A DNA stretch of 40,945 nt from a virus. The stretch covers positions 1-40,945 of the IMG/VR virus record IMGVR_UViG_3300025120_000156, one strand, 5' to 3'. Made by a program: the position numbers and the translations under genes. Within the stretch, counting starts at the first letter, position 1, and each line of letters opens with the position of its first letter. The notes beneath the pieces are model-generated. The model searched no databases and was not told where the DNA came from. It saw nothing but the letters and a program-made list of their open reading frames with translations. This document shows positions 15,514-22,346 of this stretch, one piece after another.

Positions 15514-15648
15514 ATGTCAGCATGGAGATGTAGTGAATGTGGTTCTAAAGACAATGAACCAACAAAAGTAACAGACGAAACATATGGAAACTTAACAGAT
15601 TCCGATATATGCATTGAATGCTCAGGAGAAAACGATGACACAACATAA
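15514..15648 (+). CDS. 44-residue zinc-ribbon mini-protein
   Basis: Contains two CxxC pairs: C6-x2-C9 and C33-x2-C36, the plan of a zinc ribbon, followed by an acidic tail. GGAG is 6 bases before the ATG and the previous stop is 3 bases upstream. Its end overlaps the next gene by 14 bases. Such mini zinc ribbons in phages are often regulators or host-protein inhibitors; nothing more specific can be read here. Confidence 0.65.
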   Translation: MSAWRCSECGSKDNEPTKVTDETYGNLTDSDICIECSGENDDTT

Positions 15649-15805
15649 AGATAAAGTACAACAACGAAAAATAGAAATAAACAAAGAAAAACTAAATCAA
15701 ACAGTTGTTAGTTGGGAATACCAAAAAGGTGCTGACTTACATTTCAGAAAAGTAACCTATGCCAGTGGCAGAGTTGTTACTACTGATTTGGGAAATAAAG
15801 AATAG
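15635..15805 (+). CDS. Small basic hypothetical protein, 56 residues
   Basis: The start ATG at 15635 has CAGGAG 5-8 bases upstream and lies inside the end of the zinc-ribbon gene. The N-terminus is Lys/Gln-rich and helical; the C-terminus is a short beta hairpin ('LHFRKVTYASGRVVTTDLG'). An in-frame TTG seven codons upstream is less likely. Function unknown; last gene before a 300-base non-coding gap. Confidence 0.55.
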   Translation: MTQHKDKVQQRKIEINKEKLNQTVVSWEYQKGADLHFRKVTYASGRVVTTDLGNKE

Positions 15806-15931
15806 TTGACCAACTCGGGGCCTATGCGCGCGCGATACGTTGTCCTAATCTAAAAGAGCCGAGACATATAGACTGTTCAGATACTATTCTTTACTGGCAA
15901 CAGGTGTTCAACAACATCTGTCCCCCCATCC

Positions 15932-15965
15932 TTGAAGTGCGGATGTTGCCAAAAGCACTTCACCT
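15932..15965 (+). repeat. Copy 2 of the repeated GAAGTGC stem-loop
   Basis: TGAAGTGC (15933-15940) and GCACTTCA (15955-15962) flank a 14-base loop. The stem and flanking ACCT are identical to the copy at 14811; five or so differences all lie in the loop. Here no T-run follows, so conservation is not explained by termination. Confidence 0.65.
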
Positions 15966-15976
15966 AACATTACTTA

Positions 15977-15990
15977 ATTCCGTACGGAAT
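15977..15990. other. 14-base perfect palindrome
   Basis: ATTCCGTACGGAAT is fully self-complementary, in the non-coding gap. It may be an operator for a dimeric repressor or a simple hairpin. Confidence 0.5.
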
Positions 15991-16083
15991 AGAGGTTGCG
16001 TCAAAAAAGACTGACTAGCACGCATTAATTATATAGTCATAAGGGTTTGATTCCCTGAATGAACAATATTCCTCGCTTTTTAA

Positions 16084-16098
16084 CACACAGGAGGTGTG
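16084..16098 (+). promoter_or_regulatory. Ribosome site in hairpin loop (for 16105)
   Basis: CACAC-AGGAG-GTGTG is a perfect 5-bp stem with AGGAG as the loop, 7 bases from the ATG. An 18-base stretch around it is identical to that before 16468. Confidence 0.65.
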
Positions 16099-16104
16099 CT
16101 TATA

Positions 16105-16449
16105 ATGTATACAATTACACAAGTAAGAGATCTTGTTTTTAAATACAAATGTTCTAATGGTGACACACTAGAAGAAGTTCTTGATTTTTGCGAATCTATT
16201 ATATTTGATACTAGTTATTCCAAAGAAGAACAACAAGAATATGAATCTCTATATAAATTGTTATTGTTTGGTCGTCTTCGTTTACACAGTAAAAGAATGC
16301 AAGATGGAACTAACAACCCTCAAAGTCATTTTGATACCCCTCACCGAGTAGCTAACGATTTTTTTGCTAAATTAAATCAAGCAAACGGACTTATAAAAAA
16401 CAATAACGATCGCAAATACGCTTATAACAAAAAACGTTACAACTTTTAA
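16105..16449 (+). CDS. Hypothetical early protein, 114 residues
   Basis: Begins at the ATG at 16105; an in-frame GTG nine bases earlier lies in the ribosome-site hairpin. The first 75 residues are helical and acidic ('DTLEEVLDFCESIIF', 'YSKEEQQEYESLYKLLLFGRL'); the C-terminus is basic and Asn-rich. No motif recognised. Its leader is a near-copy of that of the next gene, so both should be controlled alike. Confidence 0.6.
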   Translation: MYTITQVRDLVFKYKCSNGDTLEEVLDFCESIIFDTSYSKEEQQEYESLYKLLLFGRLRLHSKRMQDGTNNPQSHFDTPHRVANDFFAKLNQANGLIKNNNDRKYAYNKKRYNF

Positions 16450-16464
16450 CACACAGGAGGTGTG
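16450..16464 (+). promoter_or_regulatory. Ribosome site in hairpin loop (for 16468)
   Basis: Second copy of CACAC-AGGAG-GTGTG, directly at the stop codon of the upstream gene and 3 bases before the ATG. Confidence 0.65.
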
Positions 16465-16467
16465 CTC

Positions 16468-16779
16468 ATGGAAATAGGTAAAATACACATACAAGTCTCT
16501 ATAACTCCAGAAGACGTTGTGTGCAAAGAAACCAACTTTGAAATTCTAGGACAAGTAACAGAATACTGTTTAGGTTGGAAACACGATGTGTTAGAAGAAA
16601 AAGATTTAACTGCACAACTTGCTACTGTAGTACAAGCTTACAGAGATCATAACGAATTAGAACCCCATGTTCCTTTACGAGTAGGAGTATGGTTTGAAAC
16701 TCCAATCCCAGAGCCAGTTATAGAATGGAAACCATTTTTTAAACCAGAACTAGAAGTTTTACAAGGAGGTAAAGAGTGA
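16468..16779 (+). CDS. Hypothetical early protein, 103 residues
   Basis: Start at 16468, 7 bases after GGAGG. An acidic, mixed alpha/beta protein with a Pro-rich C-terminal third ('PIPEPVIEWKPFFKPELEVLQGG', about 78-100). No signal peptide or metal motif. Its stop overlaps the GTG start of the next gene, and the last codons contain that gene's ribosome-site hairpin. Family unknown. Confidence 0.6.
   Translation: MEIGKIHIQVSITPEDVVCKETNFEILGQVTEYCLGWKHDVLEEKDLTAQLATVVQAYRDHNELEPHVPLRVGVWFETPIPEPVIEWKPFFKPELEVLQGGKE
16757..16774 (+). promoter_or_regulatory. Near-consensus CsrA-type hairpin at the 16776 start
   Basis: TTTAC-AAGGAG-GTAAA (5 bp plus a T-G pair) overlaps the Shine-Dalgarno sequence. 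Read as RNA from 16759, it agrees at 10 of 12 positions with the reported CsrA consensus RUACARGGAUGU, with GGA in the loop. It is the best candidate CsrA site in the window. Confidence 0.6.
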
Positions 16780-16982
16780 ATCAACTAATTAAATGGCGTG
16801 CTACTTTTAACTACCAAAACCAACAGGTTACTGTTGAGTTTAAAGCACCCAGTTACAACCCAAACATAAACTACACGCACTTAGCGCGAGTAGAATTTGT
16901 ACGTATGCTTGCAGACAGGAAGTCGCAAGTGACAATAACTAATGTTGAGCCTATTGAAAGATATGCTTATGAAAATCTATAG
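16776..16982 (+). CDS. Small hypothetical protein with GTG start
   Basis: 68 residues. The GTG at 16776 overlaps the previous stop (GTGA) and has AAGGAGGT 5 bases upstream, better than any nearby ATG. It looks like a small beta-alpha domain: strands 'WRATFNYQNQQVTVEFKA', helix 'HLARVEFVRMLADR', strand 'SQVTITNVEPI'. This beta-beta-alpha-beta plan resembles small phage accessory proteins, but I cannot name a family. Confidence 0.6.
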   Translation: MNQLIKWRATFNYQNQQVTVEFKAPSYNPNINYTHLARVEFVRMLADRKSQVTITNVEPIERYAYENL

Positions 16983-16990
16983 GAGGATTT
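16973..16990 (+). promoter_or_regulatory. Ribosome site in hairpin loop (for 16991)
   Basis: AAATC-TATAGGAG-GATTT: perfect 5-bp stem, loop identical to those before 13722, 13862 and 14869, ending immediately at the ATG. Confidence 0.6.
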
Positions 16991-18013
16991 ATGCAAAACA
17001 TTAACCCAAACGATCTCAAAGCCGAGATTAAAGATAACATCCGTATCGGACTTAACACCATGATATGGGGTGGGCCTGGCATCGGTAAATCAGACATACC
17101 ACAACAAGTGGCTAATGACTTAGATGTACCATTGCTGGACTTTCGTGCCAACTTATTCGACCCAGTCGATGTGCGTGGCATACCTCACATCATGCAAGAA
17201 CAGGAGACAGGGAAGCGTTACACGCGTTGGGCAGTGCCTGATGTGTTTCCTATTGCATCACGCGATGGCGAAACGGGGATTCTCTTTATAGATGAATTGC
17301 CAACTGCACCACCAGCTACACAAAACGCTTTCCTGCAACTCTTGTTGACCAGAGAAATTGGTGACTACAGAATGCCTGATGGCTGGTCTATTGTTGCTGC
17401 AGGTAACAGACTAACTGACTCAGCTGCTGTATTCCAAATGCCTAGTCCAGTACGTAATCGTTTATTGCATTACGAACTCGAAGCAAGCATTGATGACTGG
17501 GTTGAGTGGGCTTTCAAAGCTGGTATTAACTCAGAAGTTATTGGCTTCTTGCGTTACAGACCTGCGTTACTTAACAGTTTCAAAGCTGACGAGTATGCAT
17601 TTCCAACACCACGTTCATGGGCGTTTGTTGACAAGAAATTGTCCAATCGACCGTCGACCACTAGCGACGAATCGTTGTTCTTTGGTGTTGCAGCAACAGT
17701 CGGCGACGGCCCAGCGGGTGAGTTTATTGCTTACAAACAAATAGCTGACAAGCTTCAGGATGTAGACGCACTCATCAAAGAACCTGGCAGTTACAAGAAA
17801 GATGACAACCCAGCTGTCTTGTACGCATTATCAACATCTATTGCCACTCGTGCAAATGATGAAACCCTCGAAAATATTATCAAAGTATGCAACAAACTCC
17901 CATCAGAGTTTCAAGTAATACTAATGAAAGGTATTTTTGCAATCAACAAAGAGTTTATTAAGAATCAATTTTGTACTAAATGGATTCAAAATAATCACGG
18001 CTTATTATCATAG
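16991..18013 (+). CDS. MoxR-type AAA+ ATPase
   Basis: 340 residues. Walker A GGPGIGKS (27-34), Walker B 'ILFIDE' (97-102), sensor 1 Asn in 'AAGNR' (N139) and an arginine finger candidate in 'PSPVRNRLLH' (R155/R157) identify a MoxR-like AAA+ ATPase. Such ATPases work with VWA-domain partners as chaperones that remodel or activate target complexes. A VWA/metallopeptidase is encoded two genes downstream (19119), so the pair probably acts together. The C-terminal 100 residues are helical. Its ribosome site is in the hairpin 16973-16990. Confidence 0.85.
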   Translation: MQNINPNDLKAEIKDNIRIGLNTMIWGGPGIGKSDIPQQVANDLDVPLLDFRANLFDPVDVRGIPHIMQEQETGKRYTRWAVPDVFPIASRDGETGILFIDELPTAPPATQNAFLQLLLTREIGDYRMPDGWSIVAAGNRLTDSAAVFQMPSPVRNRLLHYELEASIDDWVEWAFKAGINSEVIGFLRYRPALLNSFKADEYAFPTPRSWAFVDKKLSNRPSTTSDESLFFGVAATVGDGPAGEFIAYKQIADKLQDVDALIKEPGSYKKDDNPAVLYALSTSIATRANDETLENIIKVCNKLPSEFQVILMKGIFAINKEFIKNQFCTKWIQNNHGLLS

Positions 18014-18020
18014 GAGGTAA
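18005..18020 (+). promoter_or_regulatory. Ribosome site in weak hairpin loop (for 18023)
   Basis: TTAT-CATAGGAG-GTAA: four pairs including a T-G, with an 8-base loop differing by one base from TATAGGAG. Confidence 0.4.
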
Positions 18021-18022
18021 AC

Positions 18023-18745
18023 ATGAGCACAGTAAGAATGTCAGATCAACTACAGCGTGACATTACGCGTAAAGCAGAGGATATGTACGACAAAGCACAT
18101 CCTTATCAAGAGTATCCAGAATATCTGGGTAATAAAATATACACTAAGTATCTTAAAGACGACTTAGAATCTCTCAGTTCACACATTTTATCTAATGTAC
18201 CTGACGAAATCTCTAATCGTAAACTACAAATGAGTGAAGTAACTGATCTTAGTATTAGATCTACTTATTGTATTCACAAAAACCCAACTGATAATCCACA
18301 AGATTACGATGGCGAACCAGAGTTTGGTGAGTATCGCTTTGAGTTAAAAGTAATTGGTGGTTACCAAATATTAAAACTATTTAACACAGGCAGTAGTTAC
18401 AGCGATGACACGCAAGTTGATTTAGTAATCAATACAGACAAAGCTGTACCTGATTGTGAATTAATGGCTCAGTTGTACAGACTAAAACGTGACAACGACA
18501 AACGTGCTGACGAACGTAACAACTACAGACGTACAGTTCGCAACACTATTGAGTCTTTTACTACGCTTAATCAAGCACTTAAAGCTTGGCCTGCACTTAA
18601 AGATCTTGTTCCACAAGACAAGATAACTAAAGTCTACGAAAAAGTAGAACGCAAAGCTAAGCAACAACAACAGCGAGAAGCTATTGAAGTGCAAGAGCAA
18701 GAACTTAACTCAGTTATTTTAACTGCATCATTACTAGGAGATTAA
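18023..18745 (+). CDS. Nmad5-like protein (paralogue 1)
   Basis: 240 residues. The N-terminus 'STVRMSDQLQRDI' and the end 'LNSVILTASLLGD' match in plan those of the 278-residue protein at 20800, and both carry an '…LKAWPALKDLVPQ' / 'LDTWPAGKDSVPQ' segment near the C-terminus. This arrangement, helical N-terminus, beta middle, basic helix (about 155-180), then a Trp-Pro segment, recalls the Nmad5 family, predicted to take part in modified-base systems. The assignment is from memory and no active site is known. It sits between the MoxR ATPase and its VWA partner. Confidence 0.6.
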   Translation: MSTVRMSDQLQRDITRKAEDMYDKAHPYQEYPEYLGNKIYTKYLKDDLESLSSHILSNVPDEISNRKLQMSEVTDLSIRSTYCIHKNPTDNPQDYDGEPEFGEYRFELKVIGGYQILKLFNTGSSYSDDTQVDLVINTDKAVPDCELMAQLYRLKRDNDKRADERNNYRRTVRNTIESFTTLNQALKAWPALKDLVPQDKITKVYEKVERKAKQQQQREAIEVQEQELNSVILTASLLGD

Positions 18746-18747
18746 TT

Positions 18748-19122
18748 ATGGAAATAGGCCCCCCTAAATATAAACAAGGCGATTACGTACGAGCATGCTT
18801 TGGTGGCGGACACGTCAAATGTGTTATCAATGGCGTTAAACGTAACAAACGTGTTGACGCAGCATTACGTGACGGATCTATGAGTCCGTGGTTTCTTAGA
18901 CATAACCCTAATGGTTGGTACTACCAAGTAGCAAAACATTACGGTACTGGTACAAAAGACATACCTGATCTAAGTAAAGCTCACTGGTCTGATAACTTAA
19001 AACTAGTAATCAGTGAAGGTGAAATAATAAAAGCTATACCTGCAGATAGTGATTTTAAAATTAGACATCTTACAACTGGTATGACTGACGAAACAGAACA
19101 ACTAATACGGAGTAACCGATGA
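18748..19122 (+). CDS. Hypothetical protein, 124 residues
   Basis: Soluble basic/mixed protein; 'YKQGDYVRACFGGGHVKCVINGVKRN' near the start suggests a small SH3-like barrel. No catalytic motif. TAGGAG lies before the ATG within a possible hairpin (ATTA/TAAT, 18730-18746), a weak member of the ribosome-site set. Its end overlaps the VWA gene by 4 bases, so it may be part of the MoxR-VWA unit. Confidence 0.6.
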   Translation: MEIGPPKYKQGDYVRACFGGGHVKCVINGVKRNKRVDAALRDGSMSPWFLRHNPNGWYYQVAKHYGTGTKDIPDLSKAHWSDNLKLVISEGEIIKAIPADSDFKIRHLTTGMTDETEQLIRSNR

Positions 19123-20216
19123 ATCAAAACTTTACAAATGCACGTACACAACTTGTGCTTAACCAACCATTCTTTGGCACCCTTTGTCTTCGCCTCAAAC
19201 CCGTTGAACGTGATGACATGGATACAGGTGCCACAGATGGTGTGCATCTTTTCTATAATCCTAAATGGTTTGACAAATTGCAACCACTAGAACGTATTGG
19301 TTTTCTTGCGCACGAAGTTATGCACGTTGTGCTTATGCATATTTTTCGCAGACAAGAACGTCATCCAGAAAAGTGGAACGTAGCTTGTGACTATGCAGAA
19401 AATTATTTACTCAAGCAAGCTAACTTTATATTACCTAAAGGTGCATTGCTTGACGAACAGTACAACGACATGAGTGCAGAAGAAATCTACAACTTGCTTC
19501 CTGAACCTGACAAAGGTTGGGATTCAATATCTGTAGACTTTGGTGGTTGCGGTGGCGTGCTTGATCATCCTGGTACCGACGACGGTACTATAGGTAAATC
19601 AAAAGCAGAACTTAATGTTGCAATTAATCAAGCAGCAGAAAGTGCACGCAAAGCTGGCAAGCTACCTGGCAGCTTAGAATCTATACTTGGTGAGATTGCT
19701 GACCCTAAAGTATGTTGGAAACAAGTACTTGCTAGATTCTTGCGTTCTAATAACAGTGCTGACTTTAGTTGGCAAAAACCAAACCGTAGATTTATTGCTG
19801 GCGGTTTGTATTTACCTTCTATGTACAACCCATGTATCGATGAAATTGCCGTTGTGTCTGACACATCATGTTCTAGAACTGACGAAGAACTAAATCAAGA
19901 TCTTGCAGAAATTTCTTCTATTATTCTTGATGTTAATCCTAACAAAGTTCATTTTGTAGAAGTTGACACTGAAGTACAAAATTATACTGAATACACGCGC
20001 GAGTCTCTTCCCTTAAAAATGTCAATGATTGGTAGAGGTGGTACTGCATTTTCACCTGGCGTTGAGTACATAAACGAACACTATCCAAATGTTAGTGCTT
20101 TGATCTATCTTACAGATCTTGGCTCTAATGACTTTGGAGAGCGACCAAGTTATCCGGTCTTGTGGATAACAACACACGAAGGAGAAGCACCTTATGGTGA
20201 AATCATCAAAATTTAA
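19119..20216 (+). CDS. VWA-like metallopeptidase (DUF2201-type), MoxR partner
   Basis: 365 residues. The N-terminal domain carries a zinc-peptidase motif HEVMHVVLMH (H65, E66, H69, H74) followed by 'CDYAENYLL' (D91) as in DUF2201 proteins. The C-terminal domain is VWA-like with a MIDAS: DTSCS (D248, S250, S252), Thr in 'GGTAF' (T309) and 'TDLGS' (D333). These proteins are encoded next to MoxR ATPases in bacteria and phages, as here. The target is unknown; acting on host or replication proteins early in infection is plausible. Overlaps 18748 by ATGA and the following membrane gene. Confidence 0.85.
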   Translation: MNQNFTNARTQLVLNQPFFGTLCLRLKPVERDDMDTGATDGVHLFYNPKWFDKLQPLERIGFLAHEVMHVVLMHIFRRQERHPEKWNVACDYAENYLLKQANFILPKGALLDEQYNDMSAEEIYNLLPEPDKGWDSISVDFGGCGGVLDHPGTDDGTIGKSKAELNVAINQAAESARKAGKLPGSLESILGEIADPKVCWKQVLARFLRSNNSADFSWQKPNRRFIAGGLYLPSMYNPCIDEIAVVSDTSCSRTDEELNQDLAEISSIILDVNPNKVHFVEVDTEVQNYTEYTRESLPLKMSMIGRGGTAFSPGVEYINEHYPNVSALIYLTDLGSNDFGERPSYPVLWITTHEGEAPYGEIIKI

Positions 20217-20379
20217 ACAGACTATCAAAGACTTTGGTGTGTCTGTTTTGACTGGCGGTGCAGTGTTGCTTGGCTTACTAGCTATCGCAACATCTATGCA
20301 TCATTTTCTAATGTTAGTTGCAATCTCAGTATCTCTGGGCGCAGTTATATTTTTAATATGGAGGTTACTAGATGTCTAG
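20194..20379 (+). CDS. Small two-helix membrane protein
   Basis: 61 residues with two hydrophobic segments (about 14-32 and 37-57) and a basic N-terminus. The ATG is inside the VWA gene's last codons with AAGGAG upstream; AAGG and CCTT could pair and partly mask it. It begins a cluster of three small overlapping membrane proteins. Role unknown: holin-like, superinfection-related or membrane anchor of the MoxR-VWA pair are all possible. Confidence 0.6.
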   Translation: MVKSSKFKQTIKDFGVSVLTGGAVLLGLLAIATSMHHFLMLVAISVSLGAVIFLIWRLLDV

Positions 20380-20527
20380 TACTGTAATCACGAGCATTAC
20401 CACAGCTATGTGGATCATGATCGAGTTAATTCAATTTGCCTACATGGCATATCTTATGTGGAGGGACAGAGACAATGTTATTGATAGGCATAATCAGCGC
20501 GCTCGGACTGCTTTTGCTTGCGCTTAA
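20372..20527 (+). CDS. Small single-helix membrane protein, 51 residues
   Basis: The ATG at 20372 follows GGAGG by 7 bases and overlaps the previous stop. A hydrophobic segment (about 9-29, with several Met, Ile and Leu) is followed by a charged cytoplasmic-like tail. Its end overlaps the next gene by 53 bases. Being flanked by two membrane-protein genes in the same strand supports it, but the long overlap keeps confidence modest. Confidence 0.45.
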   Translation: MSSTVITSITTAMWIMIELIQFAYMAYLMWRDRDNVIDRHNQRARTAFACA

Positions 20528-20798
20528 AGCAGGCGGGCGTAAAACAATTGGTAATGACATTTTTATAGATGTCATTATAACAGTTACCCTTATGGTTTGT
20601 TTTTATGGCACTTACAGTGGCATGACTGCAGCTATGGTTGGTGGCTTAACCGCATCCATTATTCTTTTTATTCTTAAAAAGACTATGGTGCATGAAAAAC
20701 TAACTGTTACAAAACAACCTAAAAAAGTTTTTAACAAGTTTGTAATTAATACTCCCACAATTAAGTGGCAAGAAATACAACCAACCTGGAGAAAATAA
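20475..20798 (+). CDS. Membrane protein with three predicted helices
   Basis: 107 residues from the ATG at 20475, preceded by GGAGG with 9-10 base spacing. Hydrophobic segments at about 1-18, 28-46 and 48-67, then a basic cytoplasmic tail. An in-frame TTG 13 codons upstream has no ribosome site. This fits no named family that I can see. It ends one base before the second Nmad5-like gene. Confidence 0.6.
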   Translation: MLLIGIISALGLLLLALKAGGRKTIGNDIFIDVIITVTLMVCFYGTYSGMTAAMVGGLTASIILFILKKTMVHEKLTVTKQPKKVFNKFVINTPTIKWQEIQPTWRK

Positions 20799-20799
20799 T

Positions 20800-21636
20800 A
20801 TGGCTAGTGTAAGAATGAGTGGTGATTTGCGAAATGAAATTTATCAAAATTTTAAAAAACAAATCTATAAAGTGTATGCGAACAACAGTGGTCTTCAAGA
20901 CTATTTACAATCTGTTGCAAAGTCTTTTCATTCAGTTCAAGAAACTGAACTAATGAAAGATTATATGGATTTACATGAACGTTTGTTTAGGTTTAAGCAT
21001 CCTAAATATAAACATGAAGAATTTTCTCCTAGAAAATATTTTGGTAGTTACAACGGACCTAAAGATTTTAATCAAATAAAAGAAATGCATTTTGTTATTA
21101 ATCCAAATCGGCCAGACCAAGAGTCCTTAACTTTTATGAATGGCAGTAATTGGCATGATCAATATACAGATCGTTACGATAGCAAAAGCCACCCAGCAAG
21201 TGATAATTATGTAGATGGTGATCACGCTTTAACACTAAAGTTAGATGAACCTATTCAACTTATACAAAATCATTCTGCAGATAAAATGTGGTCTGCTGAA
21301 AATAATGTTAAACAATATACAAATCCTATAATTGTTTCTTCTTATGTAGATGTAGATAACATAGAAACATTTGCTGAAGGTACTCTAAAGATTAATGAGT
21401 CTAAAGCACAAATTAAACATTTGTTGGCTAGCTGTACAACGCTTAAACGTTTTTTAGATACATGGCCTGCAGGTAAAGATTCTGTACCACAAAAATATTT
21501 AGACAAAATGTTTGCAGAAGCTAAACCAGTTGTACCTTCTAATTTACCTAAGTTTGATCCAGATTCAATATTGCCTGACGAAGTCAAGCAAGAAATGAAT
21601 AGCACTGTGTTAACAAGTAAACTAATGGAGAGTTAA
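20800..21636 (+). CDS. Nmad5-like protein (paralogue 2)
   Basis: 278 residues. It shares its start ('SVRMSGDLRNEI'), the central beta region and the ending ('MNSTVLTSKLMES') with the protein at 18023, and the Trp-Pro segment 'LKRFLDTWPAGKDSVPQ' near 215-232. The two diverged after a duplication. If the Nmad5 link is right, they may bind or help modify phage nucleotides; one paralogue could also have a new role. No classical methyltransferase or glycosylase motif is present. Confidence 0.6.
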   Translation: MASVRMSGDLRNEIYQNFKKQIYKVYANNSGLQDYLQSVAKSFHSVQETELMKDYMDLHERLFRFKHPKYKHEEFSPRKYFGSYNGPKDFNQIKEMHFVINPNRPDQESLTFMNGSNWHDQYTDRYDSKSHPASDNYVDGDHALTLKLDEPIQLIQNHSADKMWSAENNVKQYTNPIIVSSYVDVDNIETFAEGTLKINESKAQIKHLLASCTTLKRFLDTWPAGKDSVPQKYLDKMFAEAKPVVPSNLPKFDPDSILPDEVKQEMNSTVLTSKLMES

Positions 21637-21637
21637 A

Positions 21638-21859
21638 ATGGGTGCTATGAAACGGTGGGCGCAAGACGTCCACGACGATTGTTTAAGTATAGGTGTTCAC
21701 AACACTGCTAAAAAACATGGTATTTCTGACGAAGATGTTAAGACTACAACTATGAACCATTTAGGTTGGGAAGATTCTTGGACTAAGTTTATGATTGAGT
21801 ATGATCTTAAGAAAACTATGCGTAATCTAGATGCCGCAGCAAAAAAAAGGGGCTCATAA
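21638..21859 (+). CDS. Small basic hypothetical protein, 73 residues
   Basis: Helical and charged, with 'TAKKHGISDEDVKTTTMNHLGWED' resembling a helix-turn-helix of a small DNA-binding protein. It follows the previous stop by one base. GGAG lies in a 7-base loop closed by AACT/AGTT (21620-21634). It is the last gene before the inverted structural gene; the terminator at 21841-21870 ends both strands. Confidence 0.6.
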   Translation: MGAMKRWAQDVHDDCLSIGVHNTAKKHGISDEDVKTTTMNHLGWEDSWTKFMIEYDLKKTMRNLDAAAKKRGS

Positions 21860-21870
21860 AGAACCCCTTT
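21841..21870. terminator. Bidirectional terminator at a convergent junction
   Basis: AAAGGGG (21846-21852) and CCCCTTT (21864-21870) form a 7-bp stem. On the minus strand it is followed by eight T in total, a strong terminator for the inverted gene; on the plus strand the T-run is short. Confidence 0.8.
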
Positions 21871-21886
21871 AATTAAGTTAAAAAAC

Positions 21887-22297
21887 TTACGATACGTATA
21901 CCCACATTTCTAATGTCCCTGTTGCGACATCAGTTCCTGGAGCTACAGTACAAAGGATATCGATTGTGTTGTCAGCAGAATATAACTGAGGAACTAAATC
22001 AGCAGCTTCGTGGTCTACACCACCAGCTTGTCCGATTGTTGAACCATCAATATATCTGTCAACATCACCATCGTCACCAACGTCAAATACTAATGCAGTA
22101 CCGGCGTCTAAATCTGAAGATTTAACTTTAACGTCGTGCACTGTTTCACCAGCAAAAATTTGTACCATTTGGTACACGTCTGCTGCATTAACTGCCGCAG
22201 TAACGTTTATTTTTGCATATCTAACCGCTACCATTCCACTTGGAAAAGGTTTAAAAGATTGGTTGCTATCAGCTTGACCACTTGTAAATGTTGCCAT
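21887..22297 (-). CDS. Inverted structural-type protein (putative decoration protein)
   Basis: 136 residues from the ATG at 22297 (AAAGG upstream); a frame 18 codons longer would start inside the leader and has no ribosome site. Beta-rich, acidic, Ala/Val/Gly/Asp-rich, no Cys cluster except one Cys, with 'LDAGTALVFDVGDDGDVDRYIDGSTIG' in the centre. This composition is that of phage head-decoration or fibre proteins, not of early enzymes. It is the only minus-strand gene in the 20-kb early block and has its own promoter (22347-22374) and strong terminator, so it is probably expressed late as an independent unit. Confidence 0.65.
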   Translation of the reverse strand: MATFTSGQADSNQSFKPFPSGMVAVRYAKINVTAAVNAADVYQMVQIFAGETVHDVKVKSSDLDAGTALVFDVGDDGDVDRYIDGSTIGQAGGVDHEAADLVPQLYSADNTIDILCTVAPGTDVATGTLEMWVYVS

Positions 22298-22317
22298 AAT
22301 AATTACCTTTATTGTTA

Positions 22318-22339
22318 TATGACACAAAATTATGTCATA
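22318..22339 (-). promoter_or_regulatory. Operator-like inverted repeat in the leader of 21887-22297
   Basis: TATGACA and TGTCATA, 7 bp each, are separated by 8 bases, between the -10 and the ribosome site. A dimeric protein could bind here, or the RNA could fold. Confidence 0.5.
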
Positions 22340-22346
22340 CTTCAAA

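Larger units (their letters stand above)
15806..16083 (+). other. Non-coding, structured gap
   Basis: No credible gene. It contains a run of alternating CG (15826-15834), a 9-bp hairpin ACAGGTGTT-CAAC-AACATCTGT (15900-15921, one G-T) followed by six C, the second copy of the GAAGTGC stem-loop (15932-15965), a 14-base perfect palindrome (15977-15990), and a small hairpin AGGG/CCCT (16042-16056). It could be a leader or encode a small RNA. No clear sigma-70 promoter was seen. Confidence 0.45.

Noticed and set aside
16042-16056. AGGG-TTTGATT-CCCT looks like a tRNA T-arm
   Set aside because: No matching acceptor, D or anticodon arm at the right distance and no CCA; probably a chance hairpin.
14660-16083. 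CsrB-like RNA that would titrate CsrA in the two structured gaps
   Set aside because: The hairpin loops there contain few GGA motifs, unlike CsrB/RsmZ RNAs.
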